DNA of 42,652 nucleotides from SpSt-600 sp042408195 (GTDB lineage Bacteria; Chloroflexota; Anaerolineae; SpSt-600), in the NCBI GenBank assembly GCA_042408195.1, contig JBHOQL010000012.1:1-42652 (forward strand), written 5' to 3'. The notes beneath the pieces were generated by a model, which had not been told where the DNA came from, ran no database searches, and was given only the letters and a program-made list of their open reading frames with translations. The translations under genes and the position numbers were made by a program. Below, one piece after another: positions 31,745 through 39,929 of the stretch (its first letter is position 1; each line of letters starts with the position of its first letter).

Positions 31745-32227
31745 TTATTTCTCCCTGAAATGTTCTATCAACTTTTCATACGTTTGATCCAGCAGCTCCG
31801 GGATGACTTTGGTTTCAGATATAACAGCCATAAAGTTGGTATCTCCCGCCCAACGGGGGACAATGTGGATATGAACGTGGTCTTCAATCCCGGCCCCTGC
31901 CGCCTTCCCGATGTTTATACCGATGTTAAACCCTTCCGGTTTCAGAGCCCTGCGTAAGGCTTCCAGACCCTTCACTGTCAGGTTCACGAGGTCCAGAAGT
32001 TCTTCCTCGTCCAAGTTCTCGAGGCTGGGAACATGCTTAAGCGGCACCACCATCAGGTGGCCGCTGTTGTAAGGGTAAAGGTTAAGCATGATGCAGCCTT
32101 TCTTGCTCCGGTAGAGGATGTAATTCTCCCGGTCGTGACTATCGGCCATCTTCTCGCAAAGGACACAATTCGGAGACTTGGGGGCCAGTATGTATTTTAT
32201 CCTCCATGGGCTCCAGAGCCTTTTCAT
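31745..32227 (-). CDS. HIT-family nucleotide hydrolase/transferase
   Basis: 160 residues; ATG at 32227 behind AAAAGG. HIT motif HVHIHIVPRW (117-121 plus) with the nucleophilic middle His 119, and an N-terminal CxxC (Cys 21, Cys 24) that may bind zinc. The N-terminal WSPWRIKYI is typical of the AP4A-phosphorylase/hydrolase-like bacterial branch. The enzyme hydrolyses or phosphorolyses dinucleoside polyphosphates or nucleoside phosphoramidates; the exact substrate is not readable. The start is 11 bases after the AAA ATPase stop. Confidence 0.92.
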   Translation of the reverse strand: MKRLWSPWRIKYILAPKSPNCVLCEKMADSHDRENYILYRSKKGCIMLNLYPYNSGHLMVVPLKHVPSLENLDEEELLDLVNLTVKGLEALRRALKPEGFNIGINIGKAAGAGIEDHVHIHIVPRWAGDTNFMAVISETKVIPELLDQTYEKLIEHFREK

Positions 32228-32238
32228 AGCCTTTTCTC

Positions 32239-33522
32239 CTATTTCCGGATGGATAAGTAGTACGCCGACCAGGCTTCGTCAATGAGTTCTTTGGTCAAAC
32301 GAGGTGGCCTATTGGTGTAACGGGCGATGGACACCAATTGCTCCAGGAGGTCCCTGGGATGACAGCCTCTAAGAGGCACCTTATGCTTTATGTAATACTC
32401 TTTCAACAAGTAAACCAGCGCGCTCTCATCGTATGGAATGCCCCGAGCTTCGCATTCCCGTCTGAAGATCAGGCGATATTCCTCAAAGGTTGGGTTTCTG
32501 AGTTCTAATTTGTACCTTATCCTTCTCAAGAAGGCCTCGTCCACAAGCTGAGTAGGAGGCAAATTAGTGGAGAAGACTATGAATACTTCAAAGGGTATCT
32601 CAATTTTGAGACCCGTATGTAGGGTCAGGTAATCCACCCGTTTCTCCAAAGGTACAATCCAGCGGTTTAATATATCCTGCGGGCGCACTTGTTGCCGGCC
32701 AAAGTCATCAATGAGGAGCATTCCTCCGTTGGCTTTCATCTGAATGGGTGCTTCATAGTATTTGGTAACTTCGTTGTAAATGAGGTCCAGGTTATCTAGG
32801 GTAAGTTCTCCTCCCACCGTTATGAAAGGCCTGTGTACAAGAAGCCAACGCCGGTCGTACTGAATAAGCTCTTCAGCTCCTTGAACCACAAGTTTGTGGT
32901 TGAGATTGTCATAGACTTTAATGACATGACCGTCTACTTCCACGGCATAGGGGATGAACATGGTGCTTTCCGAGATGAGCCTGCCGATGGCCTCAGATAC
33001 AGCTGTTTTACCGTTACCAGGGGGCCCAAAAATGAAAAGAGAATGCCCCAGAGTTACAGCTGGGCCGATCTGACGTAATATATCCTCGCCCAACACAAGG
33101 TGAGCCAGAGCTTTCCGGATCTTTTCAGGGGTTATGGCTCCAACAGTGAGAGGCTGGGCTTTTATAGCTTTCCTGTACTCTTCAAAAGGCACGGGAGCCG
33201 GACCAATATATTGAGAGCGTTCCAGGGCTTCCTTAGCCTTTTCGCTTCCTCTCTCGGTTATAACATATTCAAAAGCCCGCTCGCTTACCGATTTACTGCC
33301 CCTAACCTCGCAGAGGTGCTCCCGCCTCATGAATTCCAGCACCCTATCCATTACTCCATTGAAAGGGAGAGCAAGAGCATCGGCTATTTGAGCCCCGGTG
33401 AGGAATCCTTCAAGGTATAAAGTTTTGAGAGCGAGGTCCACAAGAAAACCTAAGTTGAGTCCAGTCTCTTTTATAGAACGCGGAGGTGATGGGAAAAACG
33501 CGAAACCTTCAACTTGCTCCAT
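32239..33522 (-). CDS. AAA+ ATPase with N-terminal winged-helix-like domain
   Basis: 427 residues; the ATG at 33522 has TTAAGGAGG upstream. Residues about 25-95 look like a winged helix (LEGFLTGAQIADALALPFNGVMDRVLEFMRREHL). The AAA+ core has Walker A GPPGNGKT (166-173), Walker B MLLIDDFGRQQ (268-278), sensor 1 VFSTNLPP and an arginine-rich FLRRIRYKLE segment. A C-terminal helical lid (PLRGCHPRDLLEQLV) follows. The protein may be a remodelling or regulatory ATPase; the substrate is unknown. It heads a five-gene run with HIT, AMMECR1, the unknown protein and radical SAM genes. Confidence 0.85.
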   Translation of the reverse strand: MEQVEGFAFFPSPPRSIKETGLNLGFLVDLALKTLYLEGFLTGAQIADALALPFNGVMDRVLEFMRREHLCEVRGSKSVSERAFEYVITERGSEKAKEALERSQYIGPAPVPFEEYRKAIKAQPLTVGAITPEKIRKALAHLVLGEDILRQIGPAVTLGHSLFIFGPPGNGKTAVSEAIGRLISESTMFIPYAVEVDGHVIKVYDNLNHKLVVQGAEELIQYDRRWLLVHRPFITVGGELTLDNLDLIYNEVTKYYEAPIQMKANGGMLLIDDFGRQQVRPQDILNRWIVPLEKRVDYLTLHTGLKIEIPFEVFIVFSTNLPPTQLVDEAFLRRIRYKLELRNPTFEEYRLIFRRECEARGIPYDESALVYLLKEYYIKHKVPLRGCHPRDLLEQLVSIARYTNRPPRLTKELIDEAWSAYYLSIRK

Positions 33523-33555
33523 AATCCTCCTTAAAAGGGTAGATTTGCAAATAAG

Positions 33556-33584
33556 AGTATACCACAGGGGATTTTAAATGGCAA
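33556..33584 (-). promoter_or_regulatory. Promoter of the AAA/HIT/AMMECR1/radical SAM run
   Basis: Minus-strand TTGCCA (33584-33579), 17-base spacer, TATACT (33561-33556). Start near 33549, about 27 bases before the ATG at 33522. Confidence 0.7.
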
Positions 33585-33622
33585 AAGTTGGCGTTGTTTG
33601 GGAAAGCGAGCAAAAAGCCCAT

Positions 33623-35866
33623 TCACTTAGCTCTGCGAAAGCCCAGAAGGGCCAAGCCCAGGCTCCCCAGCTTGATCAAGCCTACGACCCAGCAGCTTCC
33701 CACAAGCCCGATGGAAGGCAAGAGAGCTACGGAGTAGAGCACTGAACCCAGAAAGGCTCCCACCAAATCCATCCCATACATGATCCCTGCAGTCTCACTC
33801 AATTTGTGCCTTTCTGAGTAGATCTTGCTGGCAAGAGGAAATTCTATTCCCACCATAAATCCTCCCAGGGCATTCAGAAGAAGAAGCAGTGGAACACTTG
33901 CCTCCCCTCCCCAGCGGTAGATGGCGACGAGAATCAGGGGGAAAGAGAACCATAGAGCTACCAGACCCCCTTCCACCTCCACTAAATGGCCCCATTTAAC
34001 CCCCCTTTCCACCTTTCTGCTCATGAACCACCCACCAAGGCTCAGACCGGCCATGAAGGCTGCTACTAAGAGAGCTATCTCCCGGTAAACATAACCATGG
34101 AAGATCTGGAAAGCAAAAATAACTGCCAGGTCATAGCACATTCCCCCAAACCCTGTAAAGGCTACTACCAGGGGGACTATGGTAGCCGGTTTCAACTTTC
34201 CCGCCAACAGGAGGAGGCTGGGAATCAGAGCGAAAAAGAGCGGCAGAACAGCAAAATGCCAGAAGTGCAGGCGTGGAAGGTAATTGAAATATTTTCCAAA
34301 GGCCGGGGCAAACATTTCGCTCCAGTAAGCAAGGCCGTACAAAAGCCCGAGAGGTTTGAGCTCAGAATTTATTGAGCCCTCTCCTTTTTCAATCTCTCCA
34401 TTGAACCATTTAATCTTGGCAGCGTCAAACCGGAGCCTTATATATCTTTCCCCTACTATCGTCCCCTGGAGGGGGCGCTCATCAGCACGCCTCACTAGCT
34501 CTTCAACTCCCACTTTCTCAAAGTCAATCCCCCAGGAGGCAAGCCAGAGATTTACTCCATCGCCGGGGATGGGGAAAACATAGGGAAAGACTTCCCCAAG
34601 AGTGGCATGCAGGGAACGGTTGAGAGCACGCATAGCAGGGCTCAGGTAGGTCAAGGAACCCGGAGCCATAACAACTAAGACCCCGTCTTCCTTCAATATT
34701 TTCCGGACAGCGGCGAAAAACTCCTTCGTATAGAAGCGATTGAGTTGAAGGGTGGATGGATAAGGCAGGTTGATGATTATGAGGTTGTAAGCAGAATTAG
34801 GGGCCCTGCGGATCAGAACACGGCCATCAATGTAATGCACTTCTACCGCCGGGTTGCTCAACTCTTCTTCCGTAAGGCGGGCACGGAGGGAACGCAGGGC
34901 TTTGAAGAGGAGAGGATCAATTTCAGCGTAATCAATTCGCTCCCAAGGGTATCTCAAAAGTTCACGGATAAGTCCACCCGCTCCGCCGCTTACTATCAGA
35001 CAGCTCTTCGTCTCTTGGACAAAGAGCAGAGGAATGTGGGCTACATCCTGCACAAAGTTTATGTCAGGGAAAGGGGTGGTGATAATGGGGATGCCGTTTG
35101 AGAAGAGAGTATATTGCTCCCCCATGCGTATGACTGCCACGTTGCCATAGACTGAATTACCGTAGAAGGCCAACTCATATCCTCTCCACTGGATCCCCAC
35201 GAGGGCTTGTTCTATTTTGGAGGAAAGTCCTGGCAGCATTAGGATTAAAGTGATTGAAAGGAGAGCCGCGATAACCACTGGAGCCCTTTTTTCCGTAATC
35301 GCGCTCAGCGAGAGAGCTGAGATCAAGTTTAGGGATACAAGGAACAAAATTGCCCGCAAGGAGGGAAAGGCGGAGAAAAGGAAAGTAAAGGTAACTCCCC
35401 CTACTATCGCCCCGATAGCCTCCAAGACATAAACTTGACCTATCGCTGGGACTCCTCTTCCTGTGTAACGAGTAAAGGCTTCAGAAGCAGCGGTGAACAT
35501 AGCCCCGTCTATTATGCCAACCGGCAGCAGGATTAGGAAAGAAGCAAGGGACATCACCCCTATTCCTAAACCTTCACCTGGGACAGCCCCGAACATGCTC
35601 CGCACTGAGAGAGCAAGAAGCAAGGATAAGGGCAAAACCAGGGCCAGAAGGGCCTGAAGGACAGGGTAGAGAAGAGGAGAACTCAAGCGGAGGATGACAC
35701 GGGCCATAACGAGACTTCCGAGAGCTTCTAGGATAAGCCAACAACCCAGCACAAGGCCAATGGACAGCTCATTCCCCAGAAAAGCCACCATGAGTTCCCG
35801 GATCATGATGGCCTGGGTTATAGTGAAGGTGAAACCCATCAGAAGGAAAGCGAGGCGGAACCTCAC
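33623..35866 (-). CDS. Polytopic membrane protein with a degenerate spermidine-synthase-like domain
   Basis: 747 residues. The GTG start at 35866 overlaps the sortase stop (GTGA). About six or seven membrane helices fill residues 1-215, a soluble domain spans about 220-500, and a second helix bundle spans 520-747. The middle domain has the Rossmann methyltransferase/aminopropyltransferase layout: LIVSGGAGGLIRELLRY, IDYAEIDPLLF, VEVHYIDGRVLI, YNLIIINLPYP, LNRFYTKEFF. Catalytic positions differ: the GGGDGG loop is GGAGG and the catalytic Asp of the D-x-x-DP segment is Asn 366 (INLPYP). True polyamine synthesis is therefore doubtful. Related membrane-fused spermidine-synthase-like proteins are widespread and uncharacterised. 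Pairing with a sortase suggests an envelope role. Confidence 0.85.
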   Translation of the reverse strand: MRFRLAFLLMGFTFTITQAIMIRELMVAFLGNELSIGLVLGCWLILEALGSLVMARVILRLSSPLLYPVLQALLALVLPLSLLLALSVRSMFGAVPGEGLGIGVMSLASFLILLPVGIIDGAMFTAASEAFTRYTGRGVPAIGQVYVLEAIGAIVGGVTFTFLFSAFPSLRAILFLVSLNLISALSLSAITEKRAPVVIAALLSITLILMLPGLSSKIEQALVGIQWRGYELAFYGNSVYGNVAVIRMGEQYTLFSNGIPIITTPFPDINFVQDVAHIPLLFVQETKSCLIVSGGAGGLIRELLRYPWERIDYAEIDPLLFKALRSLRARLTEEELSNPAVEVHYIDGRVLIRRAPNSAYNLIIINLPYPSTLQLNRFYTKEFFAAVRKILKEDGVLVVMAPGSLTYLSPAMRALNRSLHATLGEVFPYVFPIPGDGVNLWLASWGIDFEKVGVEELVRRADERPLQGTIVGERYIRLRFDAAKIKWFNGEIEKGEGSINSELKPLGLLYGLAYWSEMFAPAFGKYFNYLPRLHFWHFAVLPLFFALIPSLLLLAGKLKPATIVPLVVAFTGFGGMCYDLAVIFAFQIFHGYVYREIALLVAAFMAGLSLGGWFMSRKVERGVKWGHLVEVEGGLVALWFSFPLILVAIYRWGGEASVPLLLLLNALGGFMVGIEFPLASKIYSERHKLSETAGIMYGMDLVGAFLGSVLYSVALLPSIGLVGSCWVVGLIKLGSLGLALLGFRRAK

Positions 35867-36699
35867 TGGGAAAGCTCTCCCACTATGACCAGCCGATGGG
35901 TGTCAATCCTGTAAGGGTAACAGGTGATCAGGGTTACAATGGGGGTGGTGGTAGGAGCCATAACACTGACGTCTGTCGGCTCAACGATCTTCTTGGCCTT
36001 GACAACGTATCTATAGGGCACCTCTCCAGCGTAGACGATTATCTCGTCCCCCAGGTCGAGCTTATCAAGGTCCCTGAATACTTCACCGAAGATATCGTTG
36101 TGGCCAGAGAGCACCATGTTACCCCTTTCGCCGGGGTTAGCCGAACCTATATGATGCCCTACCCCGCGCTTCAGTTCTTCCCACCCATCCCCCTCCACTA
36201 CCGGAGCATCAACACCGATTTTGGGTATTACAATGCGGGTTGGAGCACCGGGCTTGGGAGTAGGAATGACTATTGGAGGGGCTGGCTTTACCAGATCCCT
36301 ATAACGAGTGGGCAGGTCTCCCGAGGGTTGAGGAGGTCTTCCCGGCAGGATTACTACATCAATGACCGGGGTTGGGGTCGGCGTTGGTACATTGAGGGCT
36401 TGTGCTGCTTCTCTGTTGAGAGAACTTAGGTTGAAGAAAGAGATTCCCACCACCACCAGCAAACCTAAAAGGGCGATTATTTCCAAGGAAAGCAAGAGGT
36501 TTTCCTGCCACTGTTTCAAAGTTCTGGGCTGTGGCTGAGGCAAAGCAGCTGGTTCTGAAAACTGTGTTTCTCGGGGTATAACTCTCCCTTCCGAAGCCAG
36601 ACGTTCTCTCTGTTTAGCGCGAGCCTCCATCTTTTTGAGGAGGAGGATACGCTCTAACTCCTCTATGGAGAGCTCGTCAACGGTCCTTCTATCCCTCAT
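35863..36699 (-). CDS. Sortase family transpeptidase
   Basis: 278 residues from the ATG at 36699 (AAGGGAG upstream); a longer frame from 36747 would start in the -35 box. A highly charged cytoplasmic N-terminus (residues 1-65) precedes one membrane helix (about 69-90), a Pro-rich spacer (VPTPTPTPV) and the sortase barrel. The catalytic triad is visible: His 200 (LSGHND), Cys 260 (LITCYPY) and Arg 269 (HRLVIVGE). Sortases join LPxTG-type proteins to the wall or to pilins. No LPxTG protein is encoded in this window, so the substrate is elsewhere or unusual. The subclass was not determined. Followed in overlap by the spermidine-synthase-like membrane protein. Confidence 0.92.
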   Translation of the reverse strand: MRDRRTVDELSIEELERILLLKKMEARAKQRERLASEGRVIPRETQFSEPAALPQPQPRTLKQWQENLLLSLEIIALLGLLVVVGISFFNLSSLNREAAQALNVPTPTPTPVIDVVILPGRPPQPSGDLPTRYRDLVKPAPPIVIPTPKPGAPTRIVIPKIGVDAPVVEGDGWEELKRGVGHHIGSANPGERGNMVLSGHNDIFGEVFRDLDKLDLGDEIIVYAGEVPYRYVVKAKKIVEPTDVSVMAPTTTPIVTLITCYPYRIDTHRLVIVGELSQ

Positions 36700-36717
36700 C
36701 CGTGCTCCCTTGGATTT

Positions 36718-36747
36718 ATTATACAATTTTAAACGGAGCCTGAGCAA
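36718..36747 (-). promoter_or_regulatory. Promoter of the sortase operon
   Basis: Minus-strand TTGCTC (36747-36742), 18-base spacer, perfect TATAAT (36723-36718). Start near 36711, about 12 bases upstream of the sortase ATG. Confidence 0.65.
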
Positions 36748-36795
36748 ATACGCCGTGAGCTCACTAATAGCTGAGAAGGTCGCTATAAAAATTAA

Positions 36796-36864
36796 GCCGT
36801 CACCTCTTGCCCACGAGTAGGATCATCAGCCAGGCGAACCCAGAGCCCACGAGGACGGGTAAAA
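36796..36864 (+). repeat. Dispersed degenerate repeat, copy B
   Basis: Matches the 37083-37165 copy in order: CACCTC, GCCCACGAGT-x-GG, CAGCC, GGCGAACCCA-x-AGCCCACGAGGACGGG. It is one of several related units in the 450-base gap between the sortase promoter and the L,D-transpeptidase gene. Confidence 0.6.
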
Positions 36865-36942
36865 TATGGAAGTTTAGGAGTAAGAGCCTCCTCCCGGAAG
36901 TTCTGGAGGATGTCCCCAGACACGGAAAAAAGCAAGGGACAA

Positions 36943-37009
36943 ACTCCCGCCTCCGCCCATGAGTTAAACCCTAACCGCGGCAAACCCCAACCCCACGAGG
37001 GTAGGCAAG
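36943..37009 (+). repeat. Dispersed degenerate repeat, copy D
   Basis: Same block order: CCGCCCATGAGT, ACCCTAA, GGCAAACCCCAA, CCCCACGAGGGTAGGCAAGT. Diverged in the left palindrome (CCCATGAGTTAAA). Between copies B and C. Confidence 0.6.
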
Positions 37010-37082
37010 TCTAAGGGGTCCAAGGGTCTTGCGACCCCTGGCAGAGGGCTCGAGGGATGTGCCCCCGAAGAACTCCAAATGA

Positions 37083-37165
37083 GGGCAAACCGCTACCTCC
37101 GGCAACCCGCCCACGAGTGGGACCCTAAGCCTTGGCAAACCCAAAGCCCACGGGGGCGGGCAAAT
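37083..37165 (+). repeat. Dispersed degenerate repeat, copy C (best preserved)
   Basis: GGGCAAACCGCTACCTCCGG, then CCGCCCACGAGTGGGACCC, CTAAGCCTTGGCAAACCCAA and AGCCCACGGGGGCGGGCAAA. CCCAC-GA-GTGGG is a 5-bp palindrome. The copy itself seems built from two or three related units of about 27-40 bases (GGCAA-x-CCC...CCCACG-x-G-x-GGG). It ends about 30 bases past the transpeptidase stop. Confidence 0.65.
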
Positions 37166-37194
37166 TTTGTTCCAGAAGGATCGGGGTTGTCCAT

Positions 37195-37890
37195 TCAGGG
37201 ACGGATTATGACCAAAGTGCCAGGATTCCCGGGCAAGGAGTAAACGGATTTAGCACCGGGTGGAAGAGGAGGATCAGTCCACTCGAAGAGCCAACGTGCA
37301 TCTTCTACGCTCAAGTTCACGCAACCGTGGCTCATGGGCCGACCAAAATTATTGTGCCAGTAAGTCCCATGCAGGGCATACCCTCGATAGAAAAACATAA
37401 CGTAAGGCACATTCCTCAGATAGTAGCCAGGCCCGGACATATCTGTAGACAAAAGTTTCAAGTAAATCCTGAACTTACCTGTCACTGTGGGATAACTGGC
37501 TACTCCGGTGGAAACGAGCGCCTCAAAAACTTTCTTGCCATCCTCGTAAGCCACAAGCTTCTGTTGCCTCAGAGAAACTTCAATCCACTTTCTATCCCTC
37601 TGAGGCGTGGGTGATGGTGATAGAAAAGTCGGCTTGGGAGAAGGAGCCGTTGCCTCCGGTGTGACCGTTGGTAATAAGGAGGGAGATGGGGTAAAATAAA
37701 TCGCAGGAGCTGGCTCCAAAGTAGAAGTGGGAGCAAGGGTGGGCTGATCGGCCCAAGAAAGGGGAGGTGTATTTTTGACAAAATCAGGTGCAGGGGGCAT
37801 TATTACAAAGAAAACGAGTGCGATTAGGAGAATAAGATCCATTGCTAACAGGGTGATAGCTATTCCAAACCAGTTTCTGGAAGCGGGCAT
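37195..37890 (-). CDS. L,D-transpeptidase (YkuD domain), membrane anchored
   Basis: 231 residues from the ATG at 37890 (AAGGAG 7 bases upstream). Single membrane helix at about 9-30 (IAITLLAMDLILLIALVFF), then a Thr/Ser/Pro-rich spacer (TLAPTSTLEPAP, ATAPSPKPTFLSPSPTP), then the YkuD catalytic domain (about 110-231): WIEVSLRQQKLVAYEDGK, ALHGTYWHNNFGRPMSHGCVNLS, with the catalytic Cys in SHGCVNL and the accessory His in HGT. It makes 3-3 peptidoglycan cross-links or attaches proteins to peptidoglycan from outside the membrane. It is transcribed divergently from thiI with only 24 bases between the start codons. Confidence 0.93.
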   Translation of the reverse strand: MPASRNWFGIAITLLAMDLILLIALVFFVIMPPAPDFVKNTPPLSWADQPTLAPTSTLEPAPAIYFTPSPSLLPTVTPEATAPSPKPTFLSPSPTPQRDRKWIEVSLRQQKLVAYEDGKKVFEALVSTGVASYPTVTGKFRIYLKLLSTDMSGPGYYLRNVPYVMFFYRGYALHGTYWHNNFGRPMSHGCVNLSVEDARWLFEWTDPPLPPGAKSVYSLPGNPGTLVIIRP

Positions 37891-37914
37891 CCTTTGACTC
37901 CTTATGATAAAGTT

Positions 37915-39084
37915 ATGGAAAGCAGGTTCGCTGTTGTCCACTATGCCGAAATAGGACTTAAAGGACGCAACCGCTCATTCTTTGAGCGCGTCCTGGCTGA
38001 AAACATATCCAAGCGCTTCCAAGGATTGGACTCTGTAAAAGTTGAAAGGCTTCCCGGACGTTTCCTTGTCCGGGCTGGCATTCCTCTCAGCGAATCTACC
38101 TGGGAAGATAGACTGCGCACGGTCTTCGGTATAGCCTATTTTGCTCCCGCCATACCGGTTTCTAAAGATCTGGAAGCTATTAAAGAAGCCATTCTAAAGA
38201 ATTTCCCCCACCAAATTCCTGGCTCCTTCCGGATAAGGGCCTCCCGGGCTGATAAGCGCTTCCCTCTAACTTCACTGGAGCTGGAGCGCCAGCTGGGAGA
38301 AACGGTCCGCTCCCAAACTCACCGCCCTGTGGATCTTGAAAACCCGGCCATCACCGTTTACGTAGAGATAGCACACACTTCTGCCCTCGTTTATTTTACC
38401 AGAAAAGAAGGACCTGGAGGATTACCAGTCGGAGTAAGTGGTAAAGTTGGTCTCCTCCTCTCGGGAGGGATAGACTCTCCCGTAGCGGGCTTTCTGGCTC
38501 TGAAAAGAGGCTGCCGGGTAATTCCAATCCACTTCCATAGCCAGCCTTTCGGAAACTGGCTCGCTTCCGAGGAAAAGGCAATCGATATTGTCAAAGCGCT
38601 TATCGCTTGGGGTATAGAGCCCTATATTTACATTGTACCTATAGGAGATTTGCAGCGGGAAATTGTGCTTTCGGCTCCGTCGGCTCTGAGACTCATCTTA
38701 TACCGCCGTCTTATGCTCAGAATTGCCGAAAAAATTGTGGAGAAAGAAGGCGGACTGGCCCTTGTAACCGGCGATTCGCTGGGGCAAGTGGCCTCCCAAA
38801 CTCTGGAAAACATCGTAGCCATAAGCCAGGCTGCAAGGATGCCTATCCTTAGGCCTCTTATAGGCTTTGACAAAATTGAAATTACCAGGCTCGCCATCTC
38901 GATAGGAACTTATGAAATATCCATAAGGCCGGGTGAAGATTGCTGTCAGTTCCTCATGCCCATCCGAGTTGCTACAAGACCAACTCTTGAGGAAGTCCTC
39001 GAGGCGGAAAAGGAGCTGGATATGGAGCGGATGGTCCGTCACGCTTTAGAAAACATGAGGAAAGTTGAGCTCAAACCTTTGTAA
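37915..39084 (+). CDS. thiI: tRNA 4-thiouridine synthase / sulfurtransferase ThiI
   Basis: 389 residues from the ATG at 37915. The N-terminal ferredoxin-like/THUMP region (about 1-165: VVHYAEIGLKGRNRSFFERVL) is followed by the PP-loop pyrophosphatase domain with SGGIDSPV (183-190), TGDSLGQVASQTLEN, and the conserved Cys in GEDCCQFLMP. There is no C-terminal rhodanese domain, as in Bacillus-type ThiI. It adenylates and thiolates U8 of tRNA and may supply sulphur to thiamine synthesis. No clear ribosome site is visible; TATGAT at 37903-37908 could be a -10 giving a nearly leaderless message. First gene of the right-hand plus-strand run. Confidence 0.94.
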   Translation: MESRFAVVHYAEIGLKGRNRSFFERVLAENISKRFQGLDSVKVERLPGRFLVRAGIPLSESTWEDRLRTVFGIAYFAPAIPVSKDLEAIKEAILKNFPHQIPGSFRIRASRADKRFPLTSLELERQLGETVRSQTHRPVDLENPAITVYVEIAHTSALVYFTRKEGPGGLPVGVSGKVGLLLSGGIDSPVAGFLALKRGCRVIPIHFHSQPFGNWLASEEKAIDIVKALIAWGIEPYIYIVPIGDLQREIVLSAPSALRLILYRRLMLRIAEKIVEKEGGLALVTGDSLGQVASQTLENIVAISQAARMPILRPLIGFDKIEITRLAISIGTYEISIRPGEDCCQFLMPIRVATRPTLEEVLEAEKELDMERMVRHALENMRKVELKPL

Positions 39085-39095
39085 GGAGGAGCAAA

Positions 39096-39929
39096 ATGTT
39101 TCCCTTCTTCCCCGACCCAATAGCTTTCAAGATAGGACCTCTGGCCATCAGATGGTACGGACTACTCCTGATGCTGGGCACACTGGTGGCGGCCTTCGTG
39201 GCTGAGAGGGAGGCCAGAAGGCGCGGAGACAACCCGGACCACGTTTGGAATGGCTTGAGTCTATGCATAATCTTCGGGATTATAGGAGCCAGACTGTACC
39301 ACGTCTTCTCCAGCCCCGCTGAAGGCCTCGGTTGGAACTACTATCGTCAGAACCCTTTGGATATAATAGCTTTTTGGAAAGGAGGATTCCAGGGCTTGGG
39401 GATATATGGTGCAATAGCTGGGGGAATCCTTGGGGTCTTCATCTACACCCGCTTAGCCAAGCTTAGCTTTCTACGCTGGGCTGACCTCGGCGCCATGGTG
39501 CTTCCTCTGGGTCAAGCCATAGGGAGGTGGGGCAACTTCTTCAATCAGGAACTTTACGGTTATCCCACCACATTGCCTTGGGGCATAAAGATTGACGCCG
39601 CCCACCGTTACGGACCCTTTACCGACTTGAACAAATATCCCGTGGAAACCACTTTGTTCCATCCTACCTTTCTCTATGAGTCAATCCTATGCCTTATAGC
39701 TTTCGGCATCATAATGTGGGTGAACCGGCGCTTCAGCTCTCGCCTTAAGGAAGGTGATCTTTTGCTTCTCTACCTTATCCTCTACCCCCTGATCCGCATC
39801 ATAACCGAATTTCAGAGGCCCGATGCGTGGAGAGTATGGGGCATACCGGTAGCGCAACTCATATCAATTGGGTGCATAATCCTGGCCTCTACCTTGCTCA
39901 TATACCGGCATACTATAAGGAGGAAGTGA
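39096..39929 (+). CDS. lgt: Prolipoprotein diacylglyceryl transferase
   Basis: 277 residues; ATG at 39096 behind AAGGAGGAG. Seven or so membrane helices; IRWYGLLLMLG at the N-terminus, ARLYHV, GGFQGLGIYGAIAGGILG, and the Lgt signature GRWGNFFNQELYG with catalytic-region residues, then HPTFLYESI and ITEFQRPD. It transfers diacylglycerol from phosphatidylglycerol to the lipobox Cys of prolipoproteins, such as the DUF4349 lipoprotein in this window. The stop TGA shares a base with the next ATG. Confidence 0.96.
   Translation: MFPFFPDPIAFKIGPLAIRWYGLLLMLGTLVAAFVAEREARRRGDNPDHVWNGLSLCIIFGIIGARLYHVFSSPAEGLGWNYYRQNPLDIIAFWKGGFQGLGIYGAIAGGILGVFIYTRLAKLSFLRWADLGAMVLPLGQAIGRWGNFFNQELYGYPTTLPWGIKIDAAHRYGPFTDLNKYPVETTLFHPTFLYESILCLIAFGIIMWVNRRFSSRLKEGDLLLLYLILYPLIRIITEFQRPDAWRVWGIPVAQLISIGCIILASTLLIYRHTIRRK

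Noticed and set aside
36796..37165. CRISPR-like array
   Set aside because: The repeated blocks are diverged from each other, unit lengths vary and there are no unique spacers of constant size. No cas genes are nearby.
37081..37165. c-di-GMP (GEMM) riboswitch, suggested by GGGCAAACC and GTGGGAC words
   Set aside because: Spacing between the words is far too long, the GAAA tetraloop and receptor are missing, and the words are explained by the repeat family. The strand also opposes the flanking genes.
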